Source of the DNA: Lachnospiraceae bacterium | GTDB taxonomy: Bacteria; Bacillota; Clostridia; Lachnospirales; Lachnospiraceae | Assembly (NCBI GenBank): GCA_024687655.1 | Contig: JAILEN010000086.1 | Location: 1-52,299, forward strand | DNA length: 52,299 nucleotides | Direction: 5' to 3' | Shown here: positions 1-9,273 of the stretch, piece by piece | Layout: each line of letters starts with the position of its first letter | How positions within the stretch are numbered: position 1 is the first letter of the stretch | Made by a program: the position numbers and the translations under genes | The notes under the pieces: model-generated | Database searches by the model: none | What the model was told of the DNA's origin: nothing | Seen by the model: only the letters and a program-made list of their open reading frames with translations

Positions 1-85
1 AAGATTATATCCGATATGGCAAGAATATTTCCGGGAGTACTTTTATGCTTCCCGGAAATATTCTTGCCATATCGGATATAATCTT
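1..85. repeat. Perfect 36-bp inverted repeat at the window edge
   Basis: Bases 1-36 are the exact reverse complement of bases 50-85, with a 13-nt loop (37-49). The right arm is inside a reading frame, and the left arm ends at the first base of the window. A perfect 36-bp palindrome inside coding sequence is unusual. It may be a fold-back artefact at a contig end, in which case bases 1-36 are not genomic sequence, or a real hairpin if the window was cut from a longer contig. The frame of the following gene stays open through both arms, so the reading frame does not settle it. Confidence 0.9.
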
Positions 86-1787
86 TGATAAGAAAAATGG
101 CTTGGGGAGGACTGATGTCGCCCTCGTCCAAAGGGATTATAATCTGGGCACCTTAAATGATAAGACACCCGAGGAAATGTTTGTTATCAGACAAAATCTA
201 AAGGATGCCATGAGAAAGGAGATACACCGTGCCATAGCCTCCGGTCAGATGGTTTCCATGCTGTCGCATGGGCATTATGTGACCATAATAGGCATAGAAG
301 ATGATAAAATCACGTACCTGGATTCCATAGTGCATTATCCTAAGCCGCCGGAGTCTGCCAACGTACCTAAAACCATGGATTTTGATACCTACCTTACCTC
401 AAGCTACGGGAGAGGATATGGTACGGTAGAGCTTTCTTATCTTAAAAAGATAGATAAGGGCGATTTTGATGAGCTTAAAAAAGAGTATGGTGGTCTAGAT
501 AAGGATAAAAACACAGGGGAAGTAATAAGAACCAACGGGCTTGTCTCCGACTCTGATGTGGCACACAGATCGAGCGTGGTGATCACCAAATCCTATGATG
601 AGATGAAAAACAGTGAAAACGCGGATATAGCAGACTATATCTCCGAGCGGATATGCCTCCACAGGGAAGCCTTTCTCGATAAGCAGAAAAATATAGGATC
701 AGAGAAGAAAAAAGAGGGAAAGCGCACCTTAGATGAGCTGATGAAGGAGAATCAGATCCAAAAATCCGCCCCCAAAAAACAAAAGGAGTGGGAAAAGTCC
801 GGTAAGCCGCTGCATCAGTACGTCAGGAATGTAATGGAAAAAAATCCTGATTTCAGGCAGCAGCTCGTTCCCGGGAAATTAACAGATAATGCCGTCGAAA
901 GCCAGGTTGTGGAGGCCTACAAGGAGGTTCATGGCAAGCAGGCGACACTAAGTGCGCCTAAAAGAAGCAACAGGGTGAAGGCTTATAAGAAAAAGGCAGC
1001 GTTGCAGGAGATGGTTTTAAATAAGACTGGTGATCACGATAAATCTGTAAAGACAGTGGAAGATCAGCTGGAGATTTCATTTAATGAGGTTTATAAGATG
1101 CAGCTTGAAAGAAATACCAGGGTGGTGGTCACAAGCTTTGCATACCTTAAGCAACTTAGTGTTGATGACGCTTTTTTCATGGCCACTGCTTTAAATAATA
1201 AGGTGGATGAATCAGATTCTGAAGGGGCAAAGAACCAGGTTAAAGCCATGGAGGATATATTCTCGGAGGTTTTGAAGCTGGATCTGCGTGAATTTAACTA
1301 TAATTCTGTAAATGATCTGGCGAATAGGAATTTAGGCAGGCTTATGGCAATATCCAATATAGCCTTTGAAAAGGATGCTATATTTAACAGATATATGAAG
1401 CTCAGGGGCAGCAAGGGTCTAAGGGATAAAAAGCTCTTTAGGCTCACGGATGAGGCTGTAGGCGAGCTTAATGCAAGACTTGTGGTGATGCAGAATATAA
1501 ACAGGAATATAAGACCTATGGTTGAGATGATAAAAAGCCCATATTATGCGAGGCTTGCGAATAAGGATATGGCAGATAAAAGCATAGAGGAGCTGGACGC
1601 GGCTTTACTTTCGGAGAAGCAAAAGAACCGGGACAATAATCTGCCTGTATCCCCTTTGGAGAAGTACTTAAAATCTCTGGTGGAGATAAAAAAGAATTAT
1701 GCGCAGGATGGTGACCGGGCTTTTGGAAAGGGTGTGGATGCAAACTCGCTTTTGGAGCGTGAACGAAGATCACAGGGGCTAAAGTGA
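3..1787 (+). CDS. C39-like cysteine-peptidase-fold protein, 5' truncated
   Basis: The reading frame is open from the window edge, so the N-terminus is missing. The ATG at 45 lies in the loop of the terminal inverted repeat, has no ribosome site, and is probably not the start. Near residues 75-100 (counting from 45) the protein has GHYVTIIGIEDD followed by ITYLDS. This matches the His and Asp part of C39/papain-like peptidase domains, where a His precedes a beta strand and a Gly-rich turn. The catalytic Cys would lie upstream and cannot be seen. The remaining roughly 400 residues are charged and probably helical, with no membrane segment or signal visible. It precedes two GNAT-like genes and a kinase gene. 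The peptidase assignment is by motif only, and activity is unproven. Confidence 0.6.
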   Translation, partial: DYIRYGKNISGSTFMLPGNILAISDIIFDKKNGLGRTDVALVQRDYNLGTLNDKTPEEMFVIRQNLKDAMRKEIHRAIASGQMVSMLSHGHYVTIIGIEDDKITYLDSIVHYPKPPESANVPKTMDFDTYLTSSYGRGYGTVELSYLKKIDKGDFDELKKEYGGLDKDKNTGEVIRTNGLVSDSDVAHRSSVVITKSYDEMKNSENADIADYISERICLHREAFLDKQKNIGSEKKKEGKRTLDELMKENQIQKSAPKKQKEWEKSGKPLHQYVRNVMEKNPDFRQQLVPGKLTDNAVESQVVEAYKEVHGKQATLSAPKRSNRVKAYKKKAALQEMVLNKTGDHDKSVKTVEDQLEISFNEVYKMQLERNTRVVVTSFAYLKQLSVDDAFFMATALNNKVDESDSEGAKNQVKAMEDIFSEVLKLDLREFNYNSVNDLANRNLGRLMAISNIAFEKDAIFNRYMKLRGSKGLRDKKLFRLTDEAVGELNARLVVMQNINRNIRPMVEMIKSPYYARLANKDMADKSIEELDAALLSEKQKNRDNNLPVSPLEKYLKSLVEIKKNYAQDGDRAFGKGVDANSLLERERRSQGLK

Positions 1788-1847
1788 CGGGATCGGCATC
1801 CGACCGGAGTAAGTCAGATATAAACTGTGGTATATAGAGGAGTGTAT

Positions 1848-2696
1848 ATGAGTATTGAGGGATTAAAGTATACCGGAATAGGAGATAAAAACCGGAGTTA
1901 TTTTGACAAGATGCTCTATGATGACAAACCGGCAGAAGCAGGTGATGTACTTAGAGTAGGTCTGATCATGGATGGAGCAGCGGCAGGGGCGGCATCAGTC
2001 ACCTTTGAGGAGGAGACGGAGTCGGTTCTGCTTGGATCCTTTTTTATAGCGCCCCCGTTTAGAAGAGAGGGACTGGGCAGGGAGCTCCTTTCAAGGATGG
2101 AGGATGAGGTGGCTTTATACGCTTCGGGCATAGAGGCTGAGTTTACTTCAAAATCAGTGGGAATGGCTGAGTTTTTCACGCAAATGGGGTATGCGGTAAG
2201 CGAGGGATATCCTATATACAGCATGAAGGTGTCTGATTTTTTGGGCAACAGGCGCATGATTACTTTTACCATGAAGACTAAAAGCAGCCACGACTTTACT
2301 CCCTTTTCCGGGATGACATCAGAAGAAAGATACAGCTGCTATGACAGACTTTTTGATGAGGGAGTATTTATCACAGAGGATAATACCGATGGTTTACTCC
2401 TGGAATATTCCGGCATCATAAAGGGAGAGGATGGCGAGGATATCTGTATGATCTGCCGGGAAAGCGAGGATACCATAATTCTATCCCAGCTTATCAGGTT
2501 CGGTGAGGGCTTTTCCACAGAGTTTACCGAAGCGCTGCTTACATTTTACTCTGCCATAGAGCGTACCGAGGGTAGGTATGAGAACATCGCCATAGTCATG
2601 GCAAATCCAAAGGTAGTGGGTGTGCTGCCTACACTTTTAGGTGATAAATTTCCCCATGAGGTGACACAGTCATACAGGGCGGTTAAAGCATTATAG
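1848..2696 (+). CDS. Two-domain GNAT-like acetyltransferase
   Basis: A 282-residue protein. The ATG at 1848 is chosen because GAGGAG lies about 6 nt upstream; the upstream GTG gives an unsupported extension. The N-terminal half has a GNAT fold signature: beta strand SVLLGSFFIAPPF followed by RREGLG (residues 72-77), the R/QxxGxG acetyl-CoA pyrophosphate loop, then a helix. The C-terminal half (about 150-282) is a second, more divergent domain ending in YENIAIVMANPK. Similar C-terminal domains occur in the gene at 2793 and in the remnants at 11245-11669 and 14229-14974. The acceptor substrate is unknown. It lies 60 nt downstream of the peptidase-like gene on the same strand. Confidence 0.7.
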   Translation: MSIEGLKYTGIGDKNRSYFDKMLYDDKPAEAGDVLRVGLIMDGAAAGAASVTFEEETESVLLGSFFIAPPFRREGLGRELLSRMEDEVALYASGIEAEFTSKSVGMAEFFTQMGYAVSEGYPIYSMKVSDFLGNRRMITFTMKTKSSHDFTPFSGMTSEERYSCYDRLFDEGVFITEDNTDGLLLEYSGIIKGEDGEDICMICRESEDTIILSQLIRFGEGFSTEFTEALLTFYSAIERTEGRYENIAIVMANPKVVGVLPTLLGDKFPHEVTQSYRAVKAL

Positions 2697-2738
2697 AAAA
2701 AAGGAGCATTCCTGTAATTTATAAATAGCGCCAGTTGA

Positions 2739-2747
2739 TGTTATAAT
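2739..2747 (+). promoter_or_regulatory. Extended -10 promoter (TGtTATAAT)
   Basis: TGTTATAAT lies just after the previous gene, with no convincing -35. If used, transcription would begin near 2754. That excludes the GTG at 2748 as start of the next gene and favours the ATG at 2793. Confidence 0.4.
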
Positions 2748-2792
2748 GTGTATATTACAGTATCAACCAAGTCATCAGAGGAAACAGTAACC

Positions 2793-3650
2793 ATGACCGT
2801 ATATGAGATACCAAAGGAACTTGCGCCGGTTTTTGCGGAGTTTGTGCCAAAATATATTCTGGGAAAGACGGGGATGCCCGGTTACCATACTCTCGGAGAA
2901 GTGGTTATGGCAGCCGGTGAGTATTACACAGCCGGTTTTATTCAGGTCTATGACGGTACCTTAAGAAAAAGCCATGAGGCAGCTATAATCTATCTGTATG
3001 TTCCGGAAGATGAGAGGGAACAGAATAATGCCTGGTCCCTTCTAATGGAGACGGAACGTCGGCTCAGGATGCTTGGTGTGAAAAAACTCACGGTCAATAT
3101 GAATGATGTCTTTAAGGAATCTCTTGCACCATATTTTACAAAAATGGGTTTTTCTGAGCGTACCAATATGCCCAAACTCGTCACAGCGCCTTTTGGAGAA
3201 CTTGCCAAAGATAAGCTTTTATCCATGCCTGACAGCAGCAAGGTGAGATCCTTCTCGGAAGTGACGAAGTCTGAGCTTACCAGGGTGATGCATTTATTAA
3301 GTGGGTCTACACTTAGTGACACAGGTATTGACCCCGATATTAATGCAGATGACTATTCCATGAAGATTTCACAGGTTTATCATAATGATGATCAGGACGG
3401 GATCCTGCTGGCTAAAAAAAGACCGGAGGGAGGCCTTGTATTAAAGCTTTGCAGATGCACCGGAAAAGATGTTCAAAAGGGGATGGCACTGCTTTTGTCA
3501 GCAGCATCAAAAGCAGCTAAACAGATATACACGGATGAAACACCGATAATAATTCTGTGCTATAATGATAACACTATGTCCGTGATAAGGGCGATAAATC
3601 CGGATGTAGAAATTAAGTCTATATGGCAGGGGGAGAAGAGTTATGAGTGA
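2793..3650 (+). CDS. Divergent GNAT-like two-domain protein
   Basis: About 285 residues from the ATG at 2793, which has AGAGGA about 10 nt upstream. A GTG at 2748 in the same frame is possible but overlaps the likely promoter. The layout matches the preceding gene: a GNAT-like N-terminal half and a second similar C-terminal half (DGILLAKKRPEGG followed by helices and IIILCYND). In the first half the RxxGxG loop is replaced by EREQNNAW, so acetyl-CoA binding there is doubtful. The C-terminal half aligns well with the remnant at 11400-11669. The stop codon overlaps the ATG of the next gene (ATGAGTGA), which suggests translational coupling. The function is unknown. Confidence 0.6.
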   Translation: MTVYEIPKELAPVFAEFVPKYILGKTGMPGYHTLGEVVMAAGEYYTAGFIQVYDGTLRKSHEAAIIYLYVPEDEREQNNAWSLLMETERRLRMLGVKKLTVNMNDVFKESLAPYFTKMGFSERTNMPKLVTAPFGELAKDKLLSMPDSSKVRSFSEVTKSELTRVMHLLSGSTLSDTGIDPDINADDYSMKISQVYHNDDQDGILLAKKRPEGGLVLKLCRCTGKDVQKGMALLLSAASKAAKQIYTDETPIIILCYNDNTMSVIRAINPDVEIKSIWQGEKSYE

Positions 3651-5768
3651 AATCTGAAAAGTAAAAAAGGACGTCCAGACCCAGGTATTTGAGGCACAGC
3701 AGAAAATAAAGGAAAACGACAAGATCGATCTGGATCAGTATTTTTCAGAGTTTAATATTCAAACTGAAAAACCCAAAGAGCTGGAAACGCCGGTTTTGAG
3801 TTATACCGAGATGGCAGAAAGCATCCAGAAGCAGAAATATAACAGGACAACCCTGCTTAACTGGAAAACCGAACAGTCTGAGGAGATGATAGAGGTCCTC
3901 CAGTACGTTTATGCCCTTGGAGGTACGTTAGAGAAGGAGGTGAACTTCGATCGTTTTGATGACGAGTATCAGATATTAAAGAAGTCTATGATGAAGCAAT
4001 AAAGGCATGCTCAAATTATCTGTCAAAAAAGCAACCTAAAACCACTGAGGGTAAGGCCAGATATGATCTGGTAAGCCGTATGTCTGAAAGGCTTTATGAA
4101 GACAAGAGAATGATGGCTTTTAATGTCGAAACTGTTTTTAAACAACGGGTTGACGGCACAATGAAATGGAGTGAAATAGTAGCTGAATCACAACGTCGGA
4201 TACTGAAATCTGATGATAAGAATATTAGGATAGAAAGAAATGAAAACCTGAATGCAGGTACGTCTGATCTGATCGTAATACAGGATGTGGACAAGCAATT
4301 CTATTTTAAAAAAGAGGAAAAAGCCATAGCTGCCACTCCGGAAGCCGTGATACATCAGCTTGCTGAAGAATATAAAGAGGAGATGGAGCAGTTATTACTT
4401 GGGGATAAGGGGGCATATAGTTATGTGCCTGAAGAGAGCCGCAAGCAACGACTGGAAAGCCTTGCAACCATGGTAAAATGTTTAGATCTTATGTCGCCTG
4501 CGCTTATGGAGCTCGAAGTTAATAAGTCCCTTTTCGGGTCTTCCGATGTGATATGGAATACCCATTCTGACCTCACGAAAGACCTGAATGAGGGATTCAA
4601 GGCAGCATTCAAGGAAGCTTTTGATCAAGTACATAAGGACTTCTCAAAACGCGGAAGAAATGCTGCCATGTGCCAGACCGCCCGTATCGACCCCGGCAGT
4701 GAGATCACAAAAAGAGACGAGGCCACATCTATAATGGCTGACCTTTTGGGCATCTCTGATATGGTGATGGTAAGCAAGCGGGCGAATCTCGACATGGATG
4801 GCGAACAGGTGTCGGGTCTTCGTATGGACACGTTCTATGGCAAGAGTAGTTCCGAATCACTAAGCACACCCAATGTCATAGGAAAGACCACCCATATGAG
4901 TACCCGGGCATTAAAACAGCTTATGACATTGCAGGTTTATGATATAATATGTGGTCAGGTGGACCGCAACGAGACCAATTATCTGGTGAAAACCGAGTTT
5001 GAAGGTGACCAGGCCATCGTACAAAACATCTGTGCCATAGACAATGATTTTTCATTTGGGAAACTGACATATAACGATATCCTTACAAAGGCGACTAACA
5101 TAAAAGGGGGGCAGAACACTACAGAGACAAAAAATATCGAAAATGGGGATGAAATTCTCCTTAAGGGCCTTGACACAACCGTAGCGGAGAAGATCCTTGC
5201 GCTCACGCCATCCATGATCGATGTGGCACTAAGCGGGCTTTTAAGCAAGGATGAGTTATATACGTGTAAAGACAGGCTCAAGGGTGTCCAGCAGGCTATA
5301 CTTAAGATGAAGAAACAGGATGAGGAGCATATAGGTGATCTGTTATATGATCCCTATCTTAAAGAATCCGAGACGGATTGGAACATTTTATTACATCAGC
5401 TGGAAAGGGAGGCCAACGAGGACATAAATGCAGAGAAGCAAATAGTACAGAACTCATACATCAAGAGCTATGTTTTGGGCAAAAAGATGGATTCTTTTGC
5501 AAATTTCGGTGAATGGCTGAAATATACGGCGAAATGTAAGGAAACCTTCTTTAAAAGTATTTCCTGGCTTACCGATAAGGCCAGTAAATATGACTATAAC
5601 GGGATGGCATCAACCCTTGCAAATGTAAACGGAGCGTGGATTACGATCAACTCAGATTTCAGCAGGCTTATCCCCAAACTTAAGAAGGCTATTGACAACC
5701 ATGATGATATGGTCATAGCCGAAACTCTGTACGAACTTGATCAGATCAGGATGAGACAGGCACATTAG
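3643..5768 (+). pseudogene. PI4K-type-II-like atypical kinase gene, disrupted
   Basis: Read as one gene of about 708 codons with two lesions: an in-frame TGA at codon 5 (3655-3657), and a shift equivalent to losing one base near 3960-3980. The frame from 3643 runs to a stop at 4002. The second frame is open from 3963, has its first ATG at 4080, and ends at 5768. Both parts align with the intact kinase at 12363: EMIEVLQYV with EMQAVLEEA before the shift, GKARYDLVSRMSERL with GKARYRIVSMMAERL after it. Numbered from 4080, kinase-like elements are Lys77 (FYFKK), the catalytic-loop-like DRNETN (295-300) and the metal-binding-like IDNDFSFG (Asp321). The loop reads DRN where the paralogue has DRH. 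The remaining 562-codon frame could still be translated from 4080. Sequencing error is the main alternative. Confidence 0.7.
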
Positions 5769-5812
5769 GCTGATAATTAAAATGTAAAAATATTTTTTAG
5801 GAGGAAACAAAA

Positions 5813-6364
5813 ATGACACTATGGATCGTACTTGCGGTGGTGGTTTTGCTTGTGCTGTGGTTTGTCCTCAGCTACAACAGCCTGATCCGTGGCAAGAACA
5901 AAATGGAGGAAGCTTTTTCCACAATGGATGTATACCTTAAAAAGCGCTTTGACCTGATCCCGAATCTGGTGGAGTGCGTAAAGGGCTATGCCAAGCACGA
6001 ATCGGAGACATTGGAGAAGGTCATCGAGGCGAGAAATACCGCCGGTACAAAGCAGAGCACCGAGGAACGTATGAAAAACGAAGCTGCCATAAGCGGTGCT
6101 CTCCGTAATATTTTTGCCCTAGCAGAGGGCTATCCGGAATTAAAGGCAAACGAGAACTTTTTGGATCTGCAGGGTCAACTGCAGCGGGTGGAGGAGGATA
6201 TCTCCAATGCCAGAAAGTACTACAACGCGGTGGTCAGACAGTTTAACAATCTGGTGATGACTATCCCTACGAATATCGTGGCTTCTATCTTCCATTTTGA
6301 AAAGCAGCCCATGTTCGAGGTGGCAGATGAGACAGAGCGAGAGAATGTTCAGGTGAAATTCTGA
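5813..6364 (+). CDS. lemA: LemA family membrane protein
   Basis: 183 residues, the usual length for LemA. Residues 2-20 form a transmembrane segment, followed by the family's helical coiled region: YNSLIRGKNKMEEAFSTMDV, KRFDLIPNLVECVKGYAKHE, then LQRVEEDISNARKYYNAVVR. The ribosome site AGGAGG lies 8 nt upstream of the ATG. Its stop codon overlaps the ATG of the DUF2207 gene, and LemA-DUF2207 pairs are common. The molecular role of LemA is not established. It begins 44 nt after the broken kinase gene and could be co-transcribed with it, since I see no clear terminator or promoter between them. Confidence 0.92.
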   Translation: MTLWIVLAVVVLLVLWFVLSYNSLIRGKNKMEEAFSTMDVYLKKRFDLIPNLVECVKGYAKHESETLEKVIEARNTAGTKQSTEERMKNEAAISGALRNIFALAEGYPELKANENFLDLQGQLQRVEEDISNARKYYNAVVRQFNNLVMTIPTNIVASIFHFEKQPMFEVADETERENVQVKF

Positions 6365-8238
6365 TGAGGATGAGAAAATACACGGCTTTTATCTTCGCGC
6401 TTTTTCTTTGCCTTTTGCTTTTGCCGGCATCCGTGGTAAACGCAGAAGAATACGAGGATTCCAGCCCGGATGATTACATTACCAAATATTTTGATGTGGA
6501 CGTGGAGTTTGACAGTTCCCACAGGGCGACGGTTACTGAGACCATCAATGTTGATTTCATTCAGCCCCATCATGGTATCACCAGGGTCATTCCCAAGGCG
6601 CTGGATAGCACTTATGAGATCGAAGAGATCAATGCGGACGATCGAAAGTTTTCGGTGGAGGAAAGCGATGAGAATTACACCATCCGCATCGGCGATGCCA
6701 ACAGGACGCTGACCGGTGAGCAGGCCTATGTGGTCCGTTATCAGATCCAGTATTTTGAGGAAACAGATGCATCCGCGGATTTCCTGGCGCAGAATATGCT
6801 GCCTACGGAGTGGGATACATCCATACGGGAGTCCGTCCTGACACTTACCATGCCTGAGGAGATCGACTGGGACGGGATGTACATCTATGCCGGAGAATAC
6901 GGAGCGGATGATGCCTATGCCTGGACGGAGCATTTTGATGGATATATCGACGGTAATACCATGGTGCTGGAGGGATCAAATCTCCCCCGGGGATACGGGC
7001 TTACCCTTCGGGATACCGCTCTTCCCGACGGATACTGGTCACAGGCTGTCTCATTTTTGGATCTTCACAGAGGCAGAGTTGTCGCCATAGTCATCGTGGC
7101 GGTGATACTGACCCTGCTTACTGCTTTTCTGTGGTATAAGTACGGCAGGGACGAGGATATCGTCGAGACCGTGGAGTTTTACCCTCCGGAGGGCATGACC
7201 CCGGCAGAGCTTGGATATGCCATAGACGAGGACCTGGAGGATAATGAAATGATGACCACGGTCCTGTACCTGGCGGATAAGGGGTATATCTCCATCAGGC
7301 CGGATGATGAGGACTTCGTTTTTGAAAAGCAAAAGGACGCGGGTGAGGATGAGCCCAGGTACATAAAGACATTCCTGGACGGCATGTTTGACAAGCGTCA
7401 GACATTTAAGACCAAAAAGGTTCCCGTCGCATTCCGAAAGCATTTTGACGAAGCAAAAACTCAGTTGATGGAGGACTATGCCGAAAAACACGGCGAGGTC
7501 GTTACGGAGAATTCCGGCATGGGCCGGCTGGCATGCATCCTTTTTAATGCCATAAATATGGCTGCCTATACCGGGATCATGGAAGGCCGTTTCGATGGGG
7601 CTTACCTGGCATTTTTCCCGGTGGTCATTTCCACGGCGGTGATGGTGTTTGCCTGGACCGCCACACTGAATCTCAGGATCGATATCAAAAAGAATGTTTT
7701 TAAGATCCTGGCGGCGACCCTGGCTTTTGCATTGCAGGTGGGCTTGGTGCTGATGTTTTTCAACAATTATCCGAAGGGTCTACACTATTATGTTTTCATA
7801 GCATCCAGCTTTTTGATCTTCTTCTTTTCCCTTATCATGGAAAAGAGATCCGAAAAAAATGCAGCGCTGATAGGAAAAACCTATGGCTTTGCCGGCTTTA
7901 TCAGGGATGCGGAGTACGACAGACTTGTGGCTTTAAGCGAGGAGGATCCCCAGTATTATTACCATATCCTGCCCTATGCAGCTGTGCTGGGCATGGAGAC
8001 AGCCTGGTCCAAAAGATTTGAGAATATCAAAATACCCCAGCCCGACTGGTATCTGTCCCATGGAGCCTTTGTATATACATCAACCTGGTGTGACCATATG
8101 ATCTCATCCTGTACCAGAGGCGCGGTACCCTCTGCTCCGGCATCTTCCGGCGGTTCTTCCGGCGGATATTCCGGCGGACACTCCGGTGGCGGTTTCTCCG
8201 GCGGTGGAGGAGGCGGCGGCGGAGGCGGCGGCTGGTAG
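6364..8238 (+). CDS. DUF2207 membrane protein with glycine-rich tail
   Basis: 624 residues. It has a signal peptide (about 1-28, ending VVNAEE), an extracellular beta-rich DUF2207 domain (about 30-235), a transmembrane helix near 240-260, a cytoplasmic stretch, then three more hydrophobic segments at about 420-440, 446-466 and 475-493. The C-terminus (about 597-624) is Gly/Ser repeats running into a poly-Gly tract and a final Trp, typical of this family and of TPM proteins. The start overlaps the lemA stop by one base (TGATG). It probably acts at the membrane with LemA. No enzymatic function is known. Confidence 0.9.
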   Translation: MRMRKYTAFIFALFLCLLLLPASVVNAEEYEDSSPDDYITKYFDVDVEFDSSHRATVTETINVDFIQPHHGITRVIPKALDSTYEIEEINADDRKFSVEESDENYTIRIGDANRTLTGEQAYVVRYQIQYFEETDASADFLAQNMLPTEWDTSIRESVLTLTMPEEIDWDGMYIYAGEYGADDAYAWTEHFDGYIDGNTMVLEGSNLPRGYGLTLRDTALPDGYWSQAVSFLDLHRGRVVAIVIVAVILTLLTAFLWYKYGRDEDIVETVEFYPPEGMTPAELGYAIDEDLEDNEMMTTVLYLADKGYISIRPDDEDFVFEKQKDAGEDEPRYIKTFLDGMFDKRQTFKTKKVPVAFRKHFDEAKTQLMEDYAEKHGEVVTENSGMGRLACILFNAINMAAYTGIMEGRFDGAYLAFFPVVISTAVMVFAWTATLNLRIDIKKNVFKILAATLAFALQVGLVLMFFNNYPKGLHYYVFIASSFLIFFFSLIMEKRSEKNAALIGKTYGFAGFIRDAEYDRLVALSEEDPQYYYHILPYAAVLGMETAWSKRFENIKIPQPDWYLSHGAFVYTSTWCDHMISSCTRGAVPSAPASSGGSSGGYSGGHSGGGFSGGGGGGGGGGGW

Positions 8239-8275
8239 GATCCGGGCCGCATACGCCGGGCATATCAGTAAAACA

Positions 8276-8319
8276 ACAAAACACCGGTACAGTCTGAAAC
8301 GGACGTACCGGTGTTTTGT
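8276..8319. terminator. Bidirectional intrinsic terminator
   Basis: A perfect 15-bp stem: ACAAAACACCGGTAC at 8276-8290 pairs with 8305-8319. The top of the stem is GC-rich, with A-rich sequence before it and T-rich after it on the plus strand. It lies between two convergent genes (ends at 8238 and 8338) and can serve both. Confidence 0.88.
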
Positions 8320-8337
8320 AATACTTATTTTCAAATC

Positions 8338-9261
8338 TTATCTGAGTGATGAAAGCTCCACAGCTGTCTGAGCGGCGATCTTGGCGTTGTTGTATACCAG
8401 CTGGATATTGGAGTCCAGGCTGTCCCCGCCGGTGATCTCCTTGACCCGTGCCAGAAGGAAGGGAGTGGTCTCCTTACCGTGGATACCCTGCTCTACGCTC
8501 TCGGCGATGGCCTGGTCGATGGCCTTGTTGATCACATCCGTATCCATGGAAAACTCCTCAGGGATGGGATTGGTAACAAGTATTCCGCCCTGCAGTCCCA
8601 GCTCACTCTTTACATGGATGGCCTTGGCCAGCTCCTTGGGAGAATCTACTCTGTAGTCTACTGACAGTCCGCTCTTTCTGGTATAGAAGGCAGGCAGCTC
8701 CTCTGTCTGGTAGCCCAGTACCGGTACACCCTTTGTCTCGAGATACTCCAGTGTGAGGGGCAGATCCAAAATAGCCTTGGCTCCGGCGCATACAACCGTC
8801 ACGGGAGTCATGGCCAGTTCCTCCAGGTCAGCGGAGATATCAAAGGTCTTTTGTGCTCCTCTGTGTACGCCGCCGATACCGCCGGTGGCAAAGATCCTGA
8901 TGCCTGCCATAGCTGCGATGATCATGGTGGTGGCCACTGTGGATGCGCCGTCCATCTCCTTTGATACGATCATGGGGATGTCCCTGCGGCTCACCTTTGT
9001 CACACCCTGGCCGGTCTTGCCCAGATACTCGATCTCGTCCTTGGACAGTCCTGCCTTCAGGCGGCCGTGGATGATGGCGGTGGTTGCAGGTACGGCGCAG
9101 TTGTCACGGATGATCTTTTCCACGGAAAGAGCGGTCTCCACATTCTGGGGATAGGGCATTCCGTGTGAGATGATGGTAGACTCCAGTGCAACCACGGGCT
9201 TGCCCGCGTCTATTGCTGCCTTTACCTCAGGCGCTACGTCAAGATAAGCGTTCAGATTCAT
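8338..9261 (-). CDS. psuG: Pseudouridine-5'-phosphate glycosidase
   Basis: 307 residues, full length for PsuG. The enzyme splits pseudouridine 5'-phosphate into uracil and ribose 5-phosphate, breaking the C-C glycosidic bond. Family motifs seen: ALESTIISHGMPYPQN near the N-terminus, TVATTMIIAAMAGI, FATGGIGGVHRGA, and VCAGAKAILD, whose Lys is the expected Schiff-base residue. It is the second gene of a two-gene operon with the kinase gene upstream (12-bp gap). Its strong site AAGGAGG overlaps the kinase stop. It ends in the bidirectional terminator at 8276-8319. Identity is clear. Confidence 0.96.
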   Translation of the reverse strand: MNLNAYLDVAPEVKAAIDAGKPVVALESTIISHGMPYPQNVETALSVEKIIRDNCAVPATTAIIHGRLKAGLSKDEIEYLGKTGQGVTKVSRRDIPMIVSKEMDGASTVATTMIIAAMAGIRIFATGGIGGVHRGAQKTFDISADLEELAMTPVTVVCAGAKAILDLPLTLEYLETKGVPVLGYQTEELPAFYTRKSGLSVDYRVDSPKELAKAIHVKSELGLQGGILVTNPIPEEFSMDTDVINKAIDQAIAESVEQGIHGKETTPFLLARVKEITGGDSLDSNIQLVYNNAKIAAQTAVELSSLR

Positions 9262-9273
9262 GTTTTTACCTCC

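Noticed and set aside
3655-3657. TGA read as Trp or selenocysteine in the kinase gene
   Set aside because: TGA ends many clear genes here (for example at 3650, 44263 and 39894), and the same gene also has a frameshift. I saw no SECIS-like hairpin just after the codon.
7974-8334. Proline-rich and arginine-rich minus-strand reading frames
   Set aside because: They are mirror images of the Gly-codon tract of the DUF2207 gene and have no ribosome site or independent sequence sense.
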